Assembly (NCBI GenBank): GCA_040880725.1
Contig: JBBDHV010000031.1
Location: 1-64,000, forward strand
DNA from: DATHWB01 sp040880725
GTDB lineage: Bacteria; Actinomycetota; Acidimicrobiia; Spongiisociales; ZC4RG35
Direction of reading: 5' to 3'
DNA length: 64,000 bases
The notes under the pieces were generated by a model, which saw nothing but the letters and a program-made list of their open reading frames with translations, ran no database searches and had not been told where the DNA came from. Numbering within the stretch: the first letter of the stretch is position 1; each line of letters begins with the position of its first letter. Positions 8,360 through 17,191 of the stretch are shown piece by piece. The position numbers and the translations under genes are program-made.

Positions 8360-9361
8360 TCAGAACAGCCTGGGTCGGAACAGGGTGTCGTGGGTGCTGA
8401 GTGCGAAGCGGTCGGTCATCCCCGACACGTAGTCGATGGCCCTCGTGAGGTCGTCGGTGTCGTCGACTTTGTACGAGTCGGGGATCTCCTCGGGGTGGAG
8501 GGCGTAGTAGTCGGTGAGGTTGCGGATCACGGTGATCGCACGCTGTTTCTGCTCTTCGGCCTCTGCGCTGAGATACACGTGGCGAAACATGAAGTCGCGC
8601 AGCTCGTTCATGACATCGAGGGTGGGCTCGTCCATCATGACCCGGCCCTCGACGGCGGACGTCTCGACGACAGCGGTGATCATCGAGTCGATCCACTGTC
8701 TCGATGAATCGCCGAAGCGCCGCACTGCACTCTCGGGGACCTGTACGAAGGAGATGACCCCGGCCCGGATGGCGTCGGCGACGTCGTGGGTGAGGTAGGC
8801 GATCCGATCTGCGAAGCGGCACAGATCTCCTTCCGGAGTCGAGGGTGGCGGCTCGATCTTCCACGAGTGTGCCCGAACGCCGTCGAGTACCTCCCAGGTG
8901 AGGTTGAGCGGTTCGAGTACCGACAGCACCCTCACACCTTGGGCCGAATGCAGCCATTCGCCTTCGACGTACGGGGTGAGGGCGTCTTCCCCGGTGTGCC
9001 CGAAGGGCGAGTGTCCGACATCGTGGGCGAGGCAGATGGCTTCGGTGAGGGGCTCGTTCAGTCCGAGCGCGGTCGCCATGGCCCGGCCCACCTGTGTGAC
9101 GTGAACGGTGTGGGTCAGCCGGGTGACGTAATGGTCGCCCTCGGGGTTGAGGAACACTTGGGTCTTGTGTTTCAGACGTCGAAAGGCCTTCGAGTGGATG
9201 ATGCGATCGCGGTCGCGCTCGAACACGGTCCGATAGTCGTCTTGGGCTTCTTCCACGGCGCGCCCACGGGTGTCGGTCGACTTCGTCGCCAGCGGTGAGA
9301 GTTCGCGTTGCTCGCGAGCTTCCCGCTCTCCGCGGAGAACCCGACGGAGGGGGCTCGTCAT
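8360..9361 (-). CDS. dGTP triphosphohydrolase-like HD domain protein
   Basis: 333-residue deoxyguanosinetriphosphate triphosphohydrolase-like protein. The first His is in RLTHTVHV and the HD pair in LAHDVGHSPFGHTGE; the downstream Asp lies in RFADRIAYLTHDVADA, completing the H...HD...D metal site. The length fits the short Dgt-like family that hydrolyses dNTPs to nucleoside and triphosphate. The start ATG at 9361 overlaps the stop of the second phnE as ATGA, so it is the coupled fifth gene of the phosphonate transport operon, an unusual partner for a transporter. Confidence 0.88.
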   Translation of the reverse strand: MTSPLRRVLRGEREAREQRELSPLATKSTDTRGRAVEEAQDDYRTVFERDRDRIIHSKAFRRLKHKTQVFLNPEGDHYVTRLTHTVHVTQVGRAMATALGLNEPLTEAICLAHDVGHSPFGHTGEDALTPYVEGEWLHSAQGVRVLSVLEPLNLTWEVLDGVRAHSWKIEPPPSTPEGDLCRFADRIAYLTHDVADAIRAGVISFVQVPESAVRRFGDSSRQWIDSMITAVVETSAVEGRVMMDEPTLDVMNELRDFMFRHVYLSAEAEEQKQRAITVIRNLTDYYALHPEEIPDSYKVDDTDDLTRAIDYVSGMTDRFALSTHDTLFRPRLF

Positions 9362-10320
9362 GCCAGGGGGTCGAGGGCGACTTCGAGCTGATACAGCACG
9401 AAGACCAGCATCGCGGCGGCGGCGAGAAGACCGAGGATCGCCAGGCCACGCTGCCACGTGTTCATGCGGAGGAACGAGGCCACTGGACCCGTTTCTGTAC
9501 GGCCGGTGATGATTCGACGCCGGAGCCGGCCCGAGGTCATGTCCACCAGGAGCACCACGGCGACAGTGATGAACAGGACGGTCCCTGCCCGTGCGAAATC
9601 GCGGAAGCGGAGCTGGGAGACGAGTTCGGCGCCAATACCACCGGCACCGACGATGCCGAGCACGGCCGATGCACGGATGTTGACCTCGAACCGGTAGAGC
9701 CAGTAGGCGACGATGTTCGGCATCACCTGGGGGACGATCGCGAATCGCATCCGCTGCATCCATGTTCCACCTGACGATGCGACGGCTTGCACCGGACCGG
9801 GATCGATCCCTTCGATGACCTCGGAGGAGAGCTTGCCGAGGGTGCCGATGGAGTGAATGCCGATGGCGAGCGTCCCGGTCCAGGCACCGAGGCCGGTCAC
9901 GGGGATCAGGACCATGGCGACCAACAGTTCGGGCACCGCCCGGATGGCGTTGAGCACCTGGCGCACGACGTTCGGGATCCACCCCGGTGTCACGTTCTTG
10001 GCGGCCAGGAATGCGAGAGGAAATGAGAAGAAGGCGCCGATCAGCGTGCCGATCCACGCGATGTAGAGCGATTCGAGCATCTTCGGCACCGCACGCTGGA
10101 GGGCGTCGGCGCTCAGGTCCGGCGGGAACAGTTGGCGAACGATGGTCCAGATGTCACCCGGGGCCTCGAGGAGGCGTTCCATCGAGACGTTCATCCCCAG
10201 CGCCGACCACAGGGCGGGGATTACGATCGCCAGGGTGATGCCCCAGCGGAACAGTCTCGGAGCGAGCGGCCGCTGGGGGCGCACGGGTGTGCCCGCGACC
10301 GGATCGGTCGTCGTGGTCAT
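9358..10320 (-). CDS. phnE: Phosphonate ABC transporter permease PhnE (second)
   Basis: 320-residue inner-membrane permease. The EAA loop that contacts the ATPase reads EGIDPGPVQAVASSGGTWMQ followed by AIVPQVMPN; about six hydrophobic segments surround it, plus a C-terminal one (LAILGLLAAAAMLVFVLY). The layout is that of the PhnE/PtxC family, which imports phosphonates or, in some bacteria, phosphate or phosphite. It pairs with the longer permease upstream, whose stop overlaps its start (ATGA at 10317-10320). Two non-identical permeases suggest a heterodimeric channel. Confidence 0.88.
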   Translation of the reverse strand: MTTTTDPVAGTPVRPQRPLAPRLFRWGITLAIVIPALWSALGMNVSMERLLEAPGDIWTIVRQLFPPDLSADALQRAVPKMLESLYIAWIGTLIGAFFSFPLAFLAAKNVTPGWIPNVVRQVLNAIRAVPELLVAMVLIPVTGLGAWTGTLAIGIHSIGTLGKLSSEVIEGIDPGPVQAVASSGGTWMQRMRFAIVPQVMPNIVAYWLYRFEVNIRASAVLGIVGAGGIGAELVSQLRFRDFARAGTVLFITVAVVLLVDMTSGRLRRRIITGRTETGPVASFLRMNTWQRGLAILGLLAAAAMLVFVLYQLEVALDPLA

Positions 10321-11687
10321 ACGAGCCTCCGCCGGAGGGCAACGCTGATCTGTTCGATCGCGAAGACCAGCACGAAGATGAGAATCACGATCGCGAGGAC
10401 CCGGTCGAAGCGGAAGAACGAGCGCTGCGCCTCGAGCACCCGACCGATGCCACCGGCTCCGGCGAGACCGATGACGACGGAAGCTCGGATGTTGATCTCG
10501 AAGATGTACAGCGCATAGGCCACGTAGTTCGGGAGGACTTGGGGGAGCACCGCGGCGCGAACGGCCGGGAAGTGAGAACTTCCTGTGGACCGAGCGGCTT
10601 CCAGTGGTCCGGGGTCCACGGCGTCGATCGTCTCGGAGAACAGCTTGCCCATGATGCCCAGTGAGAAAAACACGAGGGCGAGTGCTCCCGGCAGCGGTCC
10701 GACGCTGAGTGCTGCCACGAAGAGCAGCGCCCAGAACAGGTCGGGGATCGTGCGGATCAGGCTCATGATCCCCTTGTCGACCAGATACACGGCGTTGCTC
10801 GGAGTGGTGATCTTCGATGCCATGAAGGCGACCGGCAATGCCACTCCGCATCCGACCACGGTGGCGATGATCGAGATCCGAAAGGTCTCGAGCAGCGGGT
10901 TGGCGCGGTTGACGGAGCCGAACTCCCACGACGCAGGCCACCACCACGTGCCGGTCTCGCCGATGGCCCAACCAAAATCAGGAGGGAGAAAGTTGGGAAC
11001 ATTCACGACGTTTCGGAAGTCTCGGATGAGCGCGCCGAGGCTGAACCCGACCTCGCCGGCGGCGAAGAGCGTGATGATGACGACGATGGTGACAACCCCG
11101 AGGAGCGGGAGCTCGGCTGTTGCCCCGAGGGTGGGTGCCAATCCCACCATCCCGACGATGAAACCCACGACCATGAACACGCCAACTCCCAGAGTCGGCT
11201 CTGCGCCTGGAGCGAGATCGGAGACCGGGGTGAGCACTCCGAAGGTGGTGGCGGCCGGAAGGGCGATGGCGCCGGCGCCCAGCCATCCCAGCAGGATGTT
11301 GAGCGCAGTGGTGGTGGAACGCCCTCGAGTGCGCAGGACCCAGGCGGTGGCGAGGCCGGTCACACCCCACGCCCCTGCCATGGCGAGACACAGGGTCACG
11401 TTGACCCGCTCAGGCAGCTCCGAGATGAGACTCGCGGTGAGCACCGACGAGGTGGCCACTGCGGCTCCGAGGATCACTGCATGTGGTGTGGCGAGGGGGT
11501 GGCGAGTCAACCGGAAGGCGGCGATCACCCCGGCCGCACCGATCACTCCCCACAGCAGTCCGGCGCCGGCAGTGGCCGTCGCACCACCGACGACCAGGGC
11601 GAGGATCCCGATCGCCAGGCCAGGGACCAGCTTCGACGAGCGGGCGGGGGGAACCGGTCGGACCGGCTTCTCCGCCACCTGGGTCAC
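10317..11687 (-). CDS. phnE: Phosphonate ABC transporter permease PhnE (first, N-terminally extended)
   Basis: 456-residue permease whose C-terminal 270 residues are a normal PhnE domain, with ETIDAVDPGPLEAARSTGSS and AVLPQVLPNYVAY forming the EAA loop. The first roughly 190 residues add about five hydrophobic segments (for example LVPGLAIGILALVVGGATAT and TLGVGVFMVVGFIVGMVGLA) that an ordinary 260-280-residue PhnE lacks. Start is GTG at 11687, overlapping the phnC stop as GTGA. The extension has no function I can name; it may be a substrate gate or an assembly domain. Confidence 0.85.
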   Translation of the reverse strand: MTQVAEKPVRPVPPARSSKLVPGLAIGILALVVGGATATAGAGLLWGVIGAAGVIAAFRLTRHPLATPHAVILGAAVATSSVLTASLISELPERVNVTLCLAMAGAWGVTGLATAWVLRTRGRSTTTALNILLGWLGAGAIALPAATTFGVLTPVSDLAPGAEPTLGVGVFMVVGFIVGMVGLAPTLGATAELPLLGVVTIVVIITLFAAGEVGFSLGALIRDFRNVVNVPNFLPPDFGWAIGETGTWWWPASWEFGSVNRANPLLETFRISIIATVVGCGVALPVAFMASKITTPSNAVYLVDKGIMSLIRTIPDLFWALLFVAALSVGPLPGALALVFFSLGIMGKLFSETIDAVDPGPLEAARSTGSSHFPAVRAAVLPQVLPNYVAYALYIFEINIRASVVIGLAGAGGIGRVLEAQRSFFRFDRVLAIVILIFVLVFAIEQISVALRRRLV

Positions 11688-12457
11688 AGCCCGGCGCCTT
11701 CGAGGAGGTCGTCGGGGGTCACGGCCCGTCCGTAGATCTCCCGGAAGGTGTCGTCGTCGACGTCCTTGATCTGGCCGTCGTACACGAGCTGACCGTCCCT
11801 GAGCCCGACGAGGCGCTGGCCGTAGCTGCGGGCAAGGTCGAGAAAGTGGAGGTTGATGATGGTCGTGATCTCCAGTTCCCGATTGATCCGGCGGAGGTCG
11901 CGCATGACCGTGTGCGATGTCACCGGATCGAGTGAGGCGACCGGCTCGTCCGCGAGGATGACCGTCGGCTGCTGCGCGAGTGCGCGAGCGATGCCGACAC
12001 GCTGCTGCTGTCCTCCGGAGAGGTCGGACGCCCGTACATAGGCCTTCTCAACGATCTCGACACGTTCGAGCGCCTGCAGTGCCAACTCGCGTTCGCTCGC
12101 CGGCCACAGGCCGAGCATCGAACGCCAGCGCGGCACCATCGACAGCCTGCCCATGAGGACGTTGTTGATCACCGACGTCCGGTTCACCAAGTTGAAGGTC
12201 TGGAAGATCATCCCAATATGGGAGCGGAGCTCACGCAGTGTCTTGGCGTCCGCCCCGCGCACTTCCACGCCGTCGACCTTTACCGAGCCCGCGGTGATCG
12301 GGACGAATCCGTTGATCGCCCGGAGAAGGGTGGACTTCCCGGCGCCGGAGAGGCCGACGATCACAACCAGCTCACCGGTCTCGATCGTCAGCGACACGTT
12401 CTTCAGAGCCTTCAGCCCACCCGGATAGGTGACGTCGACGTTCTCGAATTCGATCAT
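11684..12457 (-). CDS. phnC: Phosphonate ABC transporter ATP-binding protein
   Basis: 257-residue ABC ATPase. Walker A is GLSGAGKST, the signature is DLSGGQQQR, Walker B is VILADEP and the H-loop region is TTIINLHFLDLA. The sequence is PhnC-like, including the switch into MIFQTFNLVNRTSVINNVLMG. It energizes the two PhnE permeases encoded directly downstream with overlapping codons. A 78-base gap separates it from the binding-protein gene; that gap contains a hairpin. Confidence 0.93.
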   Translation of the reverse strand: MIEFENVDVTYPGGLKALKNVSLTIETGELVVIVGLSGAGKSTLLRAINGFVPITAGSVKVDGVEVRGADAKTLRELRSHIGMIFQTFNLVNRTSVINNVLMGRLSMVPRWRSMLGLWPASERELALQALERVEIVEKAYVRASDLSGGQQQRVGIARALAQQPTVILADEPVASLDPVTSHTVMRDLRRINRELEITTIINLHFLDLARSYGQRLVGLRDGQLVYDGQIKDVDDDTFREIYGRAVTPDDLLEGAGL

Positions 12458-12482
12458 CCAGTTCTCCCTGAGCCGAAACAGA

Positions 12483-12506
12483 GGCCGTCGACTTTCGTCG
12501 GCGGCC
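12483..12506 (-). terminator. Hairpin between phnD and phnC (possible attenuator)
   Basis: On the coding strand the sequence GGCCGCCGAC-GAAA-GTCGACGGCC forms a 10-pair stem with one C-A mismatch and a GAAA tetraloop. No U-tract follows. It lies between the periplasmic binding-protein gene and the ATPase gene, where a partial terminator or RNA-stabilizing stem often sets higher expression of the binding protein. Confidence 0.5.
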
Positions 12507-12535
12507 CCTGAACCTAGCTCTCGATCAAGTCGGCG

Positions 12536-13666
12536 TCAGCTGCCGAAGCCGAGTTCGTTGATGGCTTCCTCGATTGCCTGCAGTGACTGCGCGGTCACTT
12601 CGTCGGCCCGGGTGAGGTCGGTCCATGAGTAGAGATTCTCCATCACGGCCTGGCCCTCTTCGGTGCTGATGAAGTCCGACATCGCCTGGAAGAGCGCATC
12701 CTTCAGGCTGTCCGGCAGATCGCCACGGACGGCGATCACGTCGTTGGCGATACGCGAGGTGATGTTGAAAACGATCACCTTCTCGCCGACGTCGGGATTC
12801 TCCCCTGCGATCGTCCCGCGTGCGTCGTCGAAGGACACGCCGATGTCGGCGCTGCCGTCGTACACGGCCTGCACCGATGCGTCGTGACCGCCGGAGAAGA
12901 TCGACTCGTACTGATCCTCGGTGATCCCCTGACGGATCAGCTCGAGGGTCGGGAAGATGTATCCCGACGTCGAGGTCTCCGTGCCCCAGGCGATGCTCTT
13001 GCCCACGACGACTTCGAGATCGACGGGCTCGGGACAGATGAGACCGGCCGACACTTCCTCGTTGCGAGTGTCGTCGCCGTTCCATCCGACCTGCAGCGCC
13101 GGCGTGTCGGTGGGTCCGACCGCGATCACGGTTCCGTCTTCGTCGTACCAGTACGCACCCTCCACGGGATCTGCACCGCAGAGGCTGGGATCGTTGGTGA
13201 ACCATTGGCCGTGGTAGGTCGGATCGCCGAAGCGGACCGACTGCGCCAGCAACTCGAGGTTGTCGTAGGTCTGGTTCGCCAGCACGTAACCGGCGGGCCC
13301 GAAGGCACCCAGATCGGCCTGACCGGTACCCAGGGCCACACCGAGGCCGGTGTAGTCCGTGGTCACTGTTCCCTCGACATTGATGCCGAGGGCATCGGAG
13401 AGCACCTGGGCGAACGTGTCGACATCGTCCTGGAGTTCGGCGACTTCCTGGCTGGGGACGAAACCGAAAATGAGCGTGTCGGGCCAGTCGGCCCTCTCAT
13501 CGTCTTCCATTGCCTCGGTCGTCGTGGTCTCTTCGGCAGCTTCGGTTGTCGTGGTTTCCTCTGCGGCGGTCGTGGTTGTCGTCTCGTCGTCGACGGCGTC
13601 ATCGCCGCCACACGCTGCAACAACCATCGCCAGCACTGTGAGGAGTGCAAGCAGTCGTTTGGTCAT
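12536..13666 (-). CDS. phnD: Phosphonate ABC transporter substrate-binding lipoprotein
   Basis: 376-residue exported binding protein. The N-terminus MTKRLLALLTVLAMVVAACGG is a lipoprotein signal with the lipobox VAAC at about residues 16-19. A low-complexity acidic linker rich in TTTT and EE follows (about residues 28-56). The mature domain begins WPDTLIFGFVPSQEVAEL and is of the PhnD/phosphate-phosphonate type (TGLGVALGTGQADLGAFGPAGYVLA). It delivers ligand to the PhnE/PhnE/PhnC complex; phosphonate, phosphite or an organophosphate are possible and the sequence does not discriminate. First gene of the operon. Confidence 0.9.
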   Translation of the reverse strand: MTKRLLALLTVLAMVVAACGGDDAVDDETTTTTAAEETTTTEAAEETTTTEAMEDDERADWPDTLIFGFVPSQEVAELQDDVDTFAQVLSDALGINVEGTVTTDYTGLGVALGTGQADLGAFGPAGYVLANQTYDNLELLAQSVRFGDPTYHGQWFTNDPSLCGADPVEGAYWYDEDGTVIAVGPTDTPALQVGWNGDDTRNEEVSAGLICPEPVDLEVVVGKSIAWGTETSTSGYIFPTLELIRQGITEDQYESIFSGGHDASVQAVYDGSADIGVSFDDARGTIAGENPDVGEKVIVFNITSRIANDVIAVRGDLPDSLKDALFQAMSDFISTEEGQAVMENLYSWTDLTRADEVTAQSLQAIEEAINELGFGS

Positions 13667-13735
13667 ATGGATTCTCTTCCTTCGTCGTGGGAACGCGGCC
13701 GAGCCGGCTCAGTCCTTGAGGGTGCCCTTCCGCGT

Positions 13736-13764
13736 ATGACAAGGCTACGAGAAAATGATGTCAA
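13736..13764 (-). promoter_or_regulatory. Candidate promoter of the phn operon
   Basis: Reading toward phnD, a perfect -35 TTGACA (13764-13759) is followed after 17 bases by TGTCAT (13741-13736). This would start transcription about 60 bases before the phnD ATG. The hexamers and spacing fit a housekeeping sigma factor. No clear Pho-box-like direct repeat is evident. Confidence 0.5.
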
Positions 13765-13796
13765 GGTTGAAAACGGATGGGAAACGTTTTTCGCGG

Positions 13797-14339
13797 TCAG
13801 AGTGCGGCGACGACCGTCTGAAACGCCGGCCAGTCCTCGACGTCGACCGCTCCTGGCACCGGATGATTCCACGGGCGCACATACCGGCACACCACCGATT
13901 GGGGTCGTCCGGCGACCAGCGCGGGGAGGACGTGAGGTCCGTCGTCGAGGAAAACGTCGCAGTCGACTTCCCATTTGTCTTCGGTGATGTGGACTTCGCT
14001 GGTGGGTATTTCGTGTTCTGCGATCCAGGCGTACGTGTCGTCGACGGCGAAGGCCGGCTTCGTCGTGACGATCACGATCTCGTGGTCTCGGGCGAGTTCG
14101 TCGAGCGCCTCGAGGGCGCCGGGAAAGGTGTCGAGGTGACGGAAGAGGCTCGCGCCGTCGAGATCGGCAGCCCACTTCCAAAACTCTCCCATGTGCCGAA
14201 AGTGGGTGAGGTCGGGGATGTGGTTCCACCGGGTGACCGACGATCCCTCGAGGCTCGTTCCGTGTTCGCGGTTGTACAGACGCGTCCAGCCGCCGTTGAA
14301 GTCGGCCACGACGCCGTCGAGATCGATACCGAGTCGCAT
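13797..14339 (-). CDS. HAD-like 5'(3')-deoxyribonucleotidase-type protein
   Basis: 180-residue HAD phosphatase. The N-terminus MRLGIDLDGVVADFNGGW has the DxDGxxxD nucleophile motif of the NT5C/5'-nucleotidase group. The middle holds IVIVTTKP (motif II Thr) and the C-terminal part VDCDVFLDDGPHVLPAL (acidic motif). The substrate is probably a nucleoside monophosphate, by family only. The ATG at 14339 follows the ABC permease stop by 17 bases on the same strand, so it is likely the last gene of the exporter transcript. Confidence 0.8.
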   Translation of the reverse strand: MRLGIDLDGVVADFNGGWTRLYNREHGTSLEGSSVTRWNHIPDLTHFRHMGEFWKWAADLDGASLFRHLDTFPGALEALDELARDHEIVIVTTKPAFAVDDTYAWIAEHEIPTSEVHITEDKWEVDCDVFLDDGPHVLPALVAGRPQSVVCRYVRPWNHPVPGAVDVEDWPAFQTVVAAL

Positions 14340-14356
14340 CCCGTCGAGGGTACGGG

Positions 14357-15955
14357 TCAGACGGTCTGTACCCAACTGACGACCTCGGGCAGGCGTCGCC
14401 GGAGGATCGAACCGGAGACGAACAACGACAGGGTGTAGAACGCCACACCCCACACCAGTGCGAAGAGGTTGGCGAACCACGAGGGGATCGGGGCACCGAA
14501 TCCTACCGTGAGGACCGAGACCGACGACGGCACCACCAGCAACAGGCCGATGACGAAGAAGGAGATCGCCTGTGCCCCGATCGCCAGGCACCCCTGCTCC
14601 GACGCCTGCGCGAAGACGTCGGTCCCTTCACGGGGAAGGCGGAGCGGCGAGATGACCGAGACCAGATTCCCGACCGCGAGCTGACAGCCGATGGCGGCGA
14701 CGGTGAGTCCGGGGACGAGCACGAGGCTCGACCACCCGCCGCTGATCCATGCGAGCAGCAACGCCAGGGCGATCGTTTCGATGACGAGCGCCCCGGACGC
14801 AGCGAGGTTCTTTCCCCACAGCAGCGTTCGGGGACGCACCGGGAGGACGAAGAGGAAGCTGGCAGCGTTCCGCTCCCATCCGAACACGTTGAGGGCGATC
14901 GGCAATCCGACGAACAGCACCAGGGCGGGAGCCAGCAGCGGCAGCCAGTCTCGAGAGGCGAGCCGGCCGAAGCCGCCCGTTCCCACGAGGACCGACGCGG
15001 CAGCGAGACCGATGAAGATCACCGCACCGGTCCACACGAGCCGCTGCCGGGGGTCGCGGACATAGAAACGGATCTCCTTGCGGGCCAACACGCGCCCCGT
15101 CGACCAGCGGCCCCGTCCGGCGAGTCCCCGATGGGATCGGCGGCGACTCCGGCTCGGACTTGCGTCCGGCGTCGTCAGCATCCATGAGAGCAGTCGTTGC
15201 CACACCCAACCCAGGGCGGCGATCCATCCCACGGCAACCAGCGCCCAGCCCACCGCGCCCCAGGCGTCCCCGAGCTCCGCGGAGGTCGCCACACGCTGGG
15301 CGGCCACCGGGGGCAGAAACGCCATCACGCCGTCGAGACGGTTGGCGAGCACCGCACCTTCGATCCCCAGGCGTCCGACGGCATCGCGGATGGCCGACTG
15401 CGCCCCGAAGCCGGCAAGACCGATCCCGAGCACGATCAGAAGCGCCGCGTCGCGGCCATGGCGGGTCTTGAAGACTGCCGAGATGACCGTCGTGAACACC
15501 TGCCCGGACAGAATGATCACGGCGAGCAGCAGAACCGCCGAGATCACGGCCGCGCCCAGGACATGGGAGAACTCGACGATCCCCGCGCCGAGAACGATCA
15601 GCGGGATGATCACACTGGGTGCGATGAGTGCCGATGCGGCCAGTCCCGCCACCAACTGCCCGGGACGGACCGGGGCGAACGCGAACTGCGCCGGGTCGAG
15701 GTTCTCGTCGAGGGGAAAGATCACGACCGGCAGCGCCACCCAGACGAGCCAGAACAGCAGGGCGCCCCACAGCGTGAACTGAACACCGGCGTCTCCTTCG
15801 AGAGTCGCCAGCGTCGTGCGGAACTGGTCGACGAGGAACCACGACACCGACCCGAGAAGGATGAGGAGCGTCGGGAATCCGAGTCGTCTCTGCCAGTCCT
15901 TCCGGAGCCCGTTCCAGAGCAGCCGCAGCTTCAGCCAGGCGAGTCGTGCAACCAC
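14357..15955 (-). CDS. ABC-2 type transporter permease
   Basis: 532-residue membrane protein with about 12 hydrophobic segments and no recognisable soluble domain; two half-repeats are separated by a basic cytoplasmic stretch (SPSRSRRRSHRGLAGRGRW). It begins MVARLAWLKLRLLWNGLRK, as in multispanning ABC-2 exporters. Its start overlaps the ATPase gene by 25 bases, so the two form an exporter. Cargo unknown. Confidence 0.8.
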   Translation of the reverse strand: MVARLAWLKLRLLWNGLRKDWQRRLGFPTLLILLGSVSWFLVDQFRTTLATLEGDAGVQFTLWGALLFWLVWVALPVVIFPLDENLDPAQFAFAPVRPGQLVAGLAASALIAPSVIIPLIVLGAGIVEFSHVLGAAVISAVLLLAVIILSGQVFTTVISAVFKTRHGRDAALLIVLGIGLAGFGAQSAIRDAVGRLGIEGAVLANRLDGVMAFLPPVAAQRVATSAELGDAWGAVGWALVAVGWIAALGWVWQRLLSWMLTTPDASPSRSRRRSHRGLAGRGRWSTGRVLARKEIRFYVRDPRQRLVWTGAVIFIGLAAASVLVGTGGFGRLASRDWLPLLAPALVLFVGLPIALNVFGWERNAASFLFVLPVRPRTLLWGKNLAASGALVIETIALALLLAWISGGWSSLVLVPGLTVAAIGCQLAVGNLVSVISPLRLPREGTDVFAQASEQGCLAIGAQAISFFVIGLLLVVPSSVSVLTVGFGAPIPSWFANLFALVWGVAFYTLSLFVSGSILRRRLPEVVSWVQTV

Positions 15956-16740
15956 GACACCGCTCCCCGCTCGTCATCGCCGCCGACGGCTGCAATGAAG
16001 GCATCCTCGATCGTGTCGACTCCGAAACGGTCGCACAGTTCGCTTTGGGTTCCCTCGAGTGCCAGCCGGCCATGAATCATGATTCCCACCCGGGTGCAGA
16101 GCCGTTCGACGAGATGCATCTCGTGGGCGGAGAACACGACGGTCGCACCTCCCTCGGTGTAGCGGACGAGGAGTCGCTGGATCAGCCGCGCGCTGAGCGC
16201 GTCCACCCCTTCGAAGGGTTCGTCGAGGAACAGCACATCGGGGCGGTGGATGATCGCGGCTGCCAGCGCCACCTTCTTGCGCATCCCTCGGGAGTAATCA
16301 CCGACCAGCTTGCCGGCCTCCTCGGAGAGGTCGAGAAGGGCGAGGAGTTCGTTGCGTCTCGAGAACGCCACGTCACGCTCAAGGCCGTGCATGGCCGCTG
16401 TGAAGTCGAGGAGCTCGGCACCGGTGAGCCGTTCGTAGAGGTTGAACTCCTCCGGGAGCACTCCGATGCGGCGCTTGACCTCGATCGGTTGACGCCACGT
16501 GTCGAACTCACCGATCCCGGCTCTGCCTGCCGTCGGGCGGAGGAGGCCGACGATCATCTTGATGGTGGTGGTCTTGCCGGCGCCGTTCTGGCCGAGGAGT
16601 CCGTAGAACTCGCCGGGCTGAATGGCCAGGTCGAGACCGTCGACGGCAGGCGCCTTGCCGAAGCGGCGGACGAGGCCCTTCGCCCAGACGGCTGGGAGAT
16701 TCCCCGGCGGTGTGGAGTCTCCGTGCTGAGTTTCCGTCAT
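15931..16740 (-). CDS. ABC transporter ATP-binding protein
   Basis: 269-residue ATPase of an ABC-2 exporter. Walker A is GQNGAGKTTT, the signature region is DYSRGMRKKVALAAAI, Walker B is VLFLDEPFEGVD and the H-loop is VVFSAHEM. The SRGM variant of the signature is common in this exporter group. I chose the ATG at 16740; the open frame continues upstream but without family similarity. Partner of the overlapping permease. The 450 bases upstream hold a repeat and the dnaX leader. Confidence 0.88.
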   Translation of the reverse strand: MTETQHGDSTPPGNLPAVWAKGLVRRFGKAPAVDGLDLAIQPGEFYGLLGQNGAGKTTTIKMIVGLLRPTAGRAGIGEFDTWRQPIEVKRRIGVLPEEFNLYERLTGAELLDFTAAMHGLERDVAFSRRNELLALLDLSEEAGKLVGDYSRGMRKKVALAAAIIHRPDVLFLDEPFEGVDALSARLIQRLLVRYTEGGATVVFSAHEMHLVERLCTRVGIMIHGRLALEGTQSELCDRFGVDTIEDAFIAAVGGDDERGAVSWLHDSPG

Positions 16741-16919
16741 CGTCACCCGCCATCCATCGGCACGCCGTCGGGGTGTCTGAACCAACACGGCAGTTGGCAA
16801 ACGGTTGTCATCGATGGACGAAGCTAGTGGTGCGCCGCCGAAACAATGAGGCGGTCTTTCCTTTCCGGCCCATGACGCCCCTGGCGGCGTCCTCCTCCTC
16901 GCCGAACGGGCCAAGTAGC

Positions 16920-17035
16920 TGACGGATTGGGTGAGCTGCGAGCCCCATCCGTCGGCTTCCCGCCCGAAAGCGAAGCTTTTTCGGGCGGAACAGAGAAACA
17001 GTCGGCGAAGCCGGCCCGCCTATCCGCTGACCCTG
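16920..17035 (+). repeat. Intergenic repeat, copy 2, with two GAA-loop hairpins
   Basis: Second copy of the element at 66-178. The main hairpin (16960-16988) is identical in sequence to copy 1. The second hairpin (17003-17013) is again CGGC-GAA-GCCG, with its flanking bases changed from A/C to T/G, so a wobble pair can extend the stem. The 5' part differs from copy 1 but forms its own stem, GACGGATTGGG with CCCCATCCGTC. It lies 157 bases before dnaX. The rest of the 16741-17191 gap shows no ORF, tRNA or SRP RNA that I can recognise. Confidence 0.8.
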
Positions 17036-17191
17036 AAGTGCGACTGCGTCGGAAGTCCTTGCCAGATGACGCCATGTGCTCGGAGACACCGCGCACCTCT
17101 TTCGGCGACACACCACCAGGCCATCGGGTCCCCAACGCGACATCGATGCGCCACGATCCATGTGTCCGAGCCGCCCGGTACTCTCGCCTTC

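Noticed and set aside
16920..17191. SRP RNA (ffs) or tRNA-Ser upstream of dnaX, as in many actinobacteria
   Set aside because: The conserved GGAAGCAGC-type SRP loop and a cloverleaf are both absent; the hairpins belong to a repeat that also occurs at 66-178.
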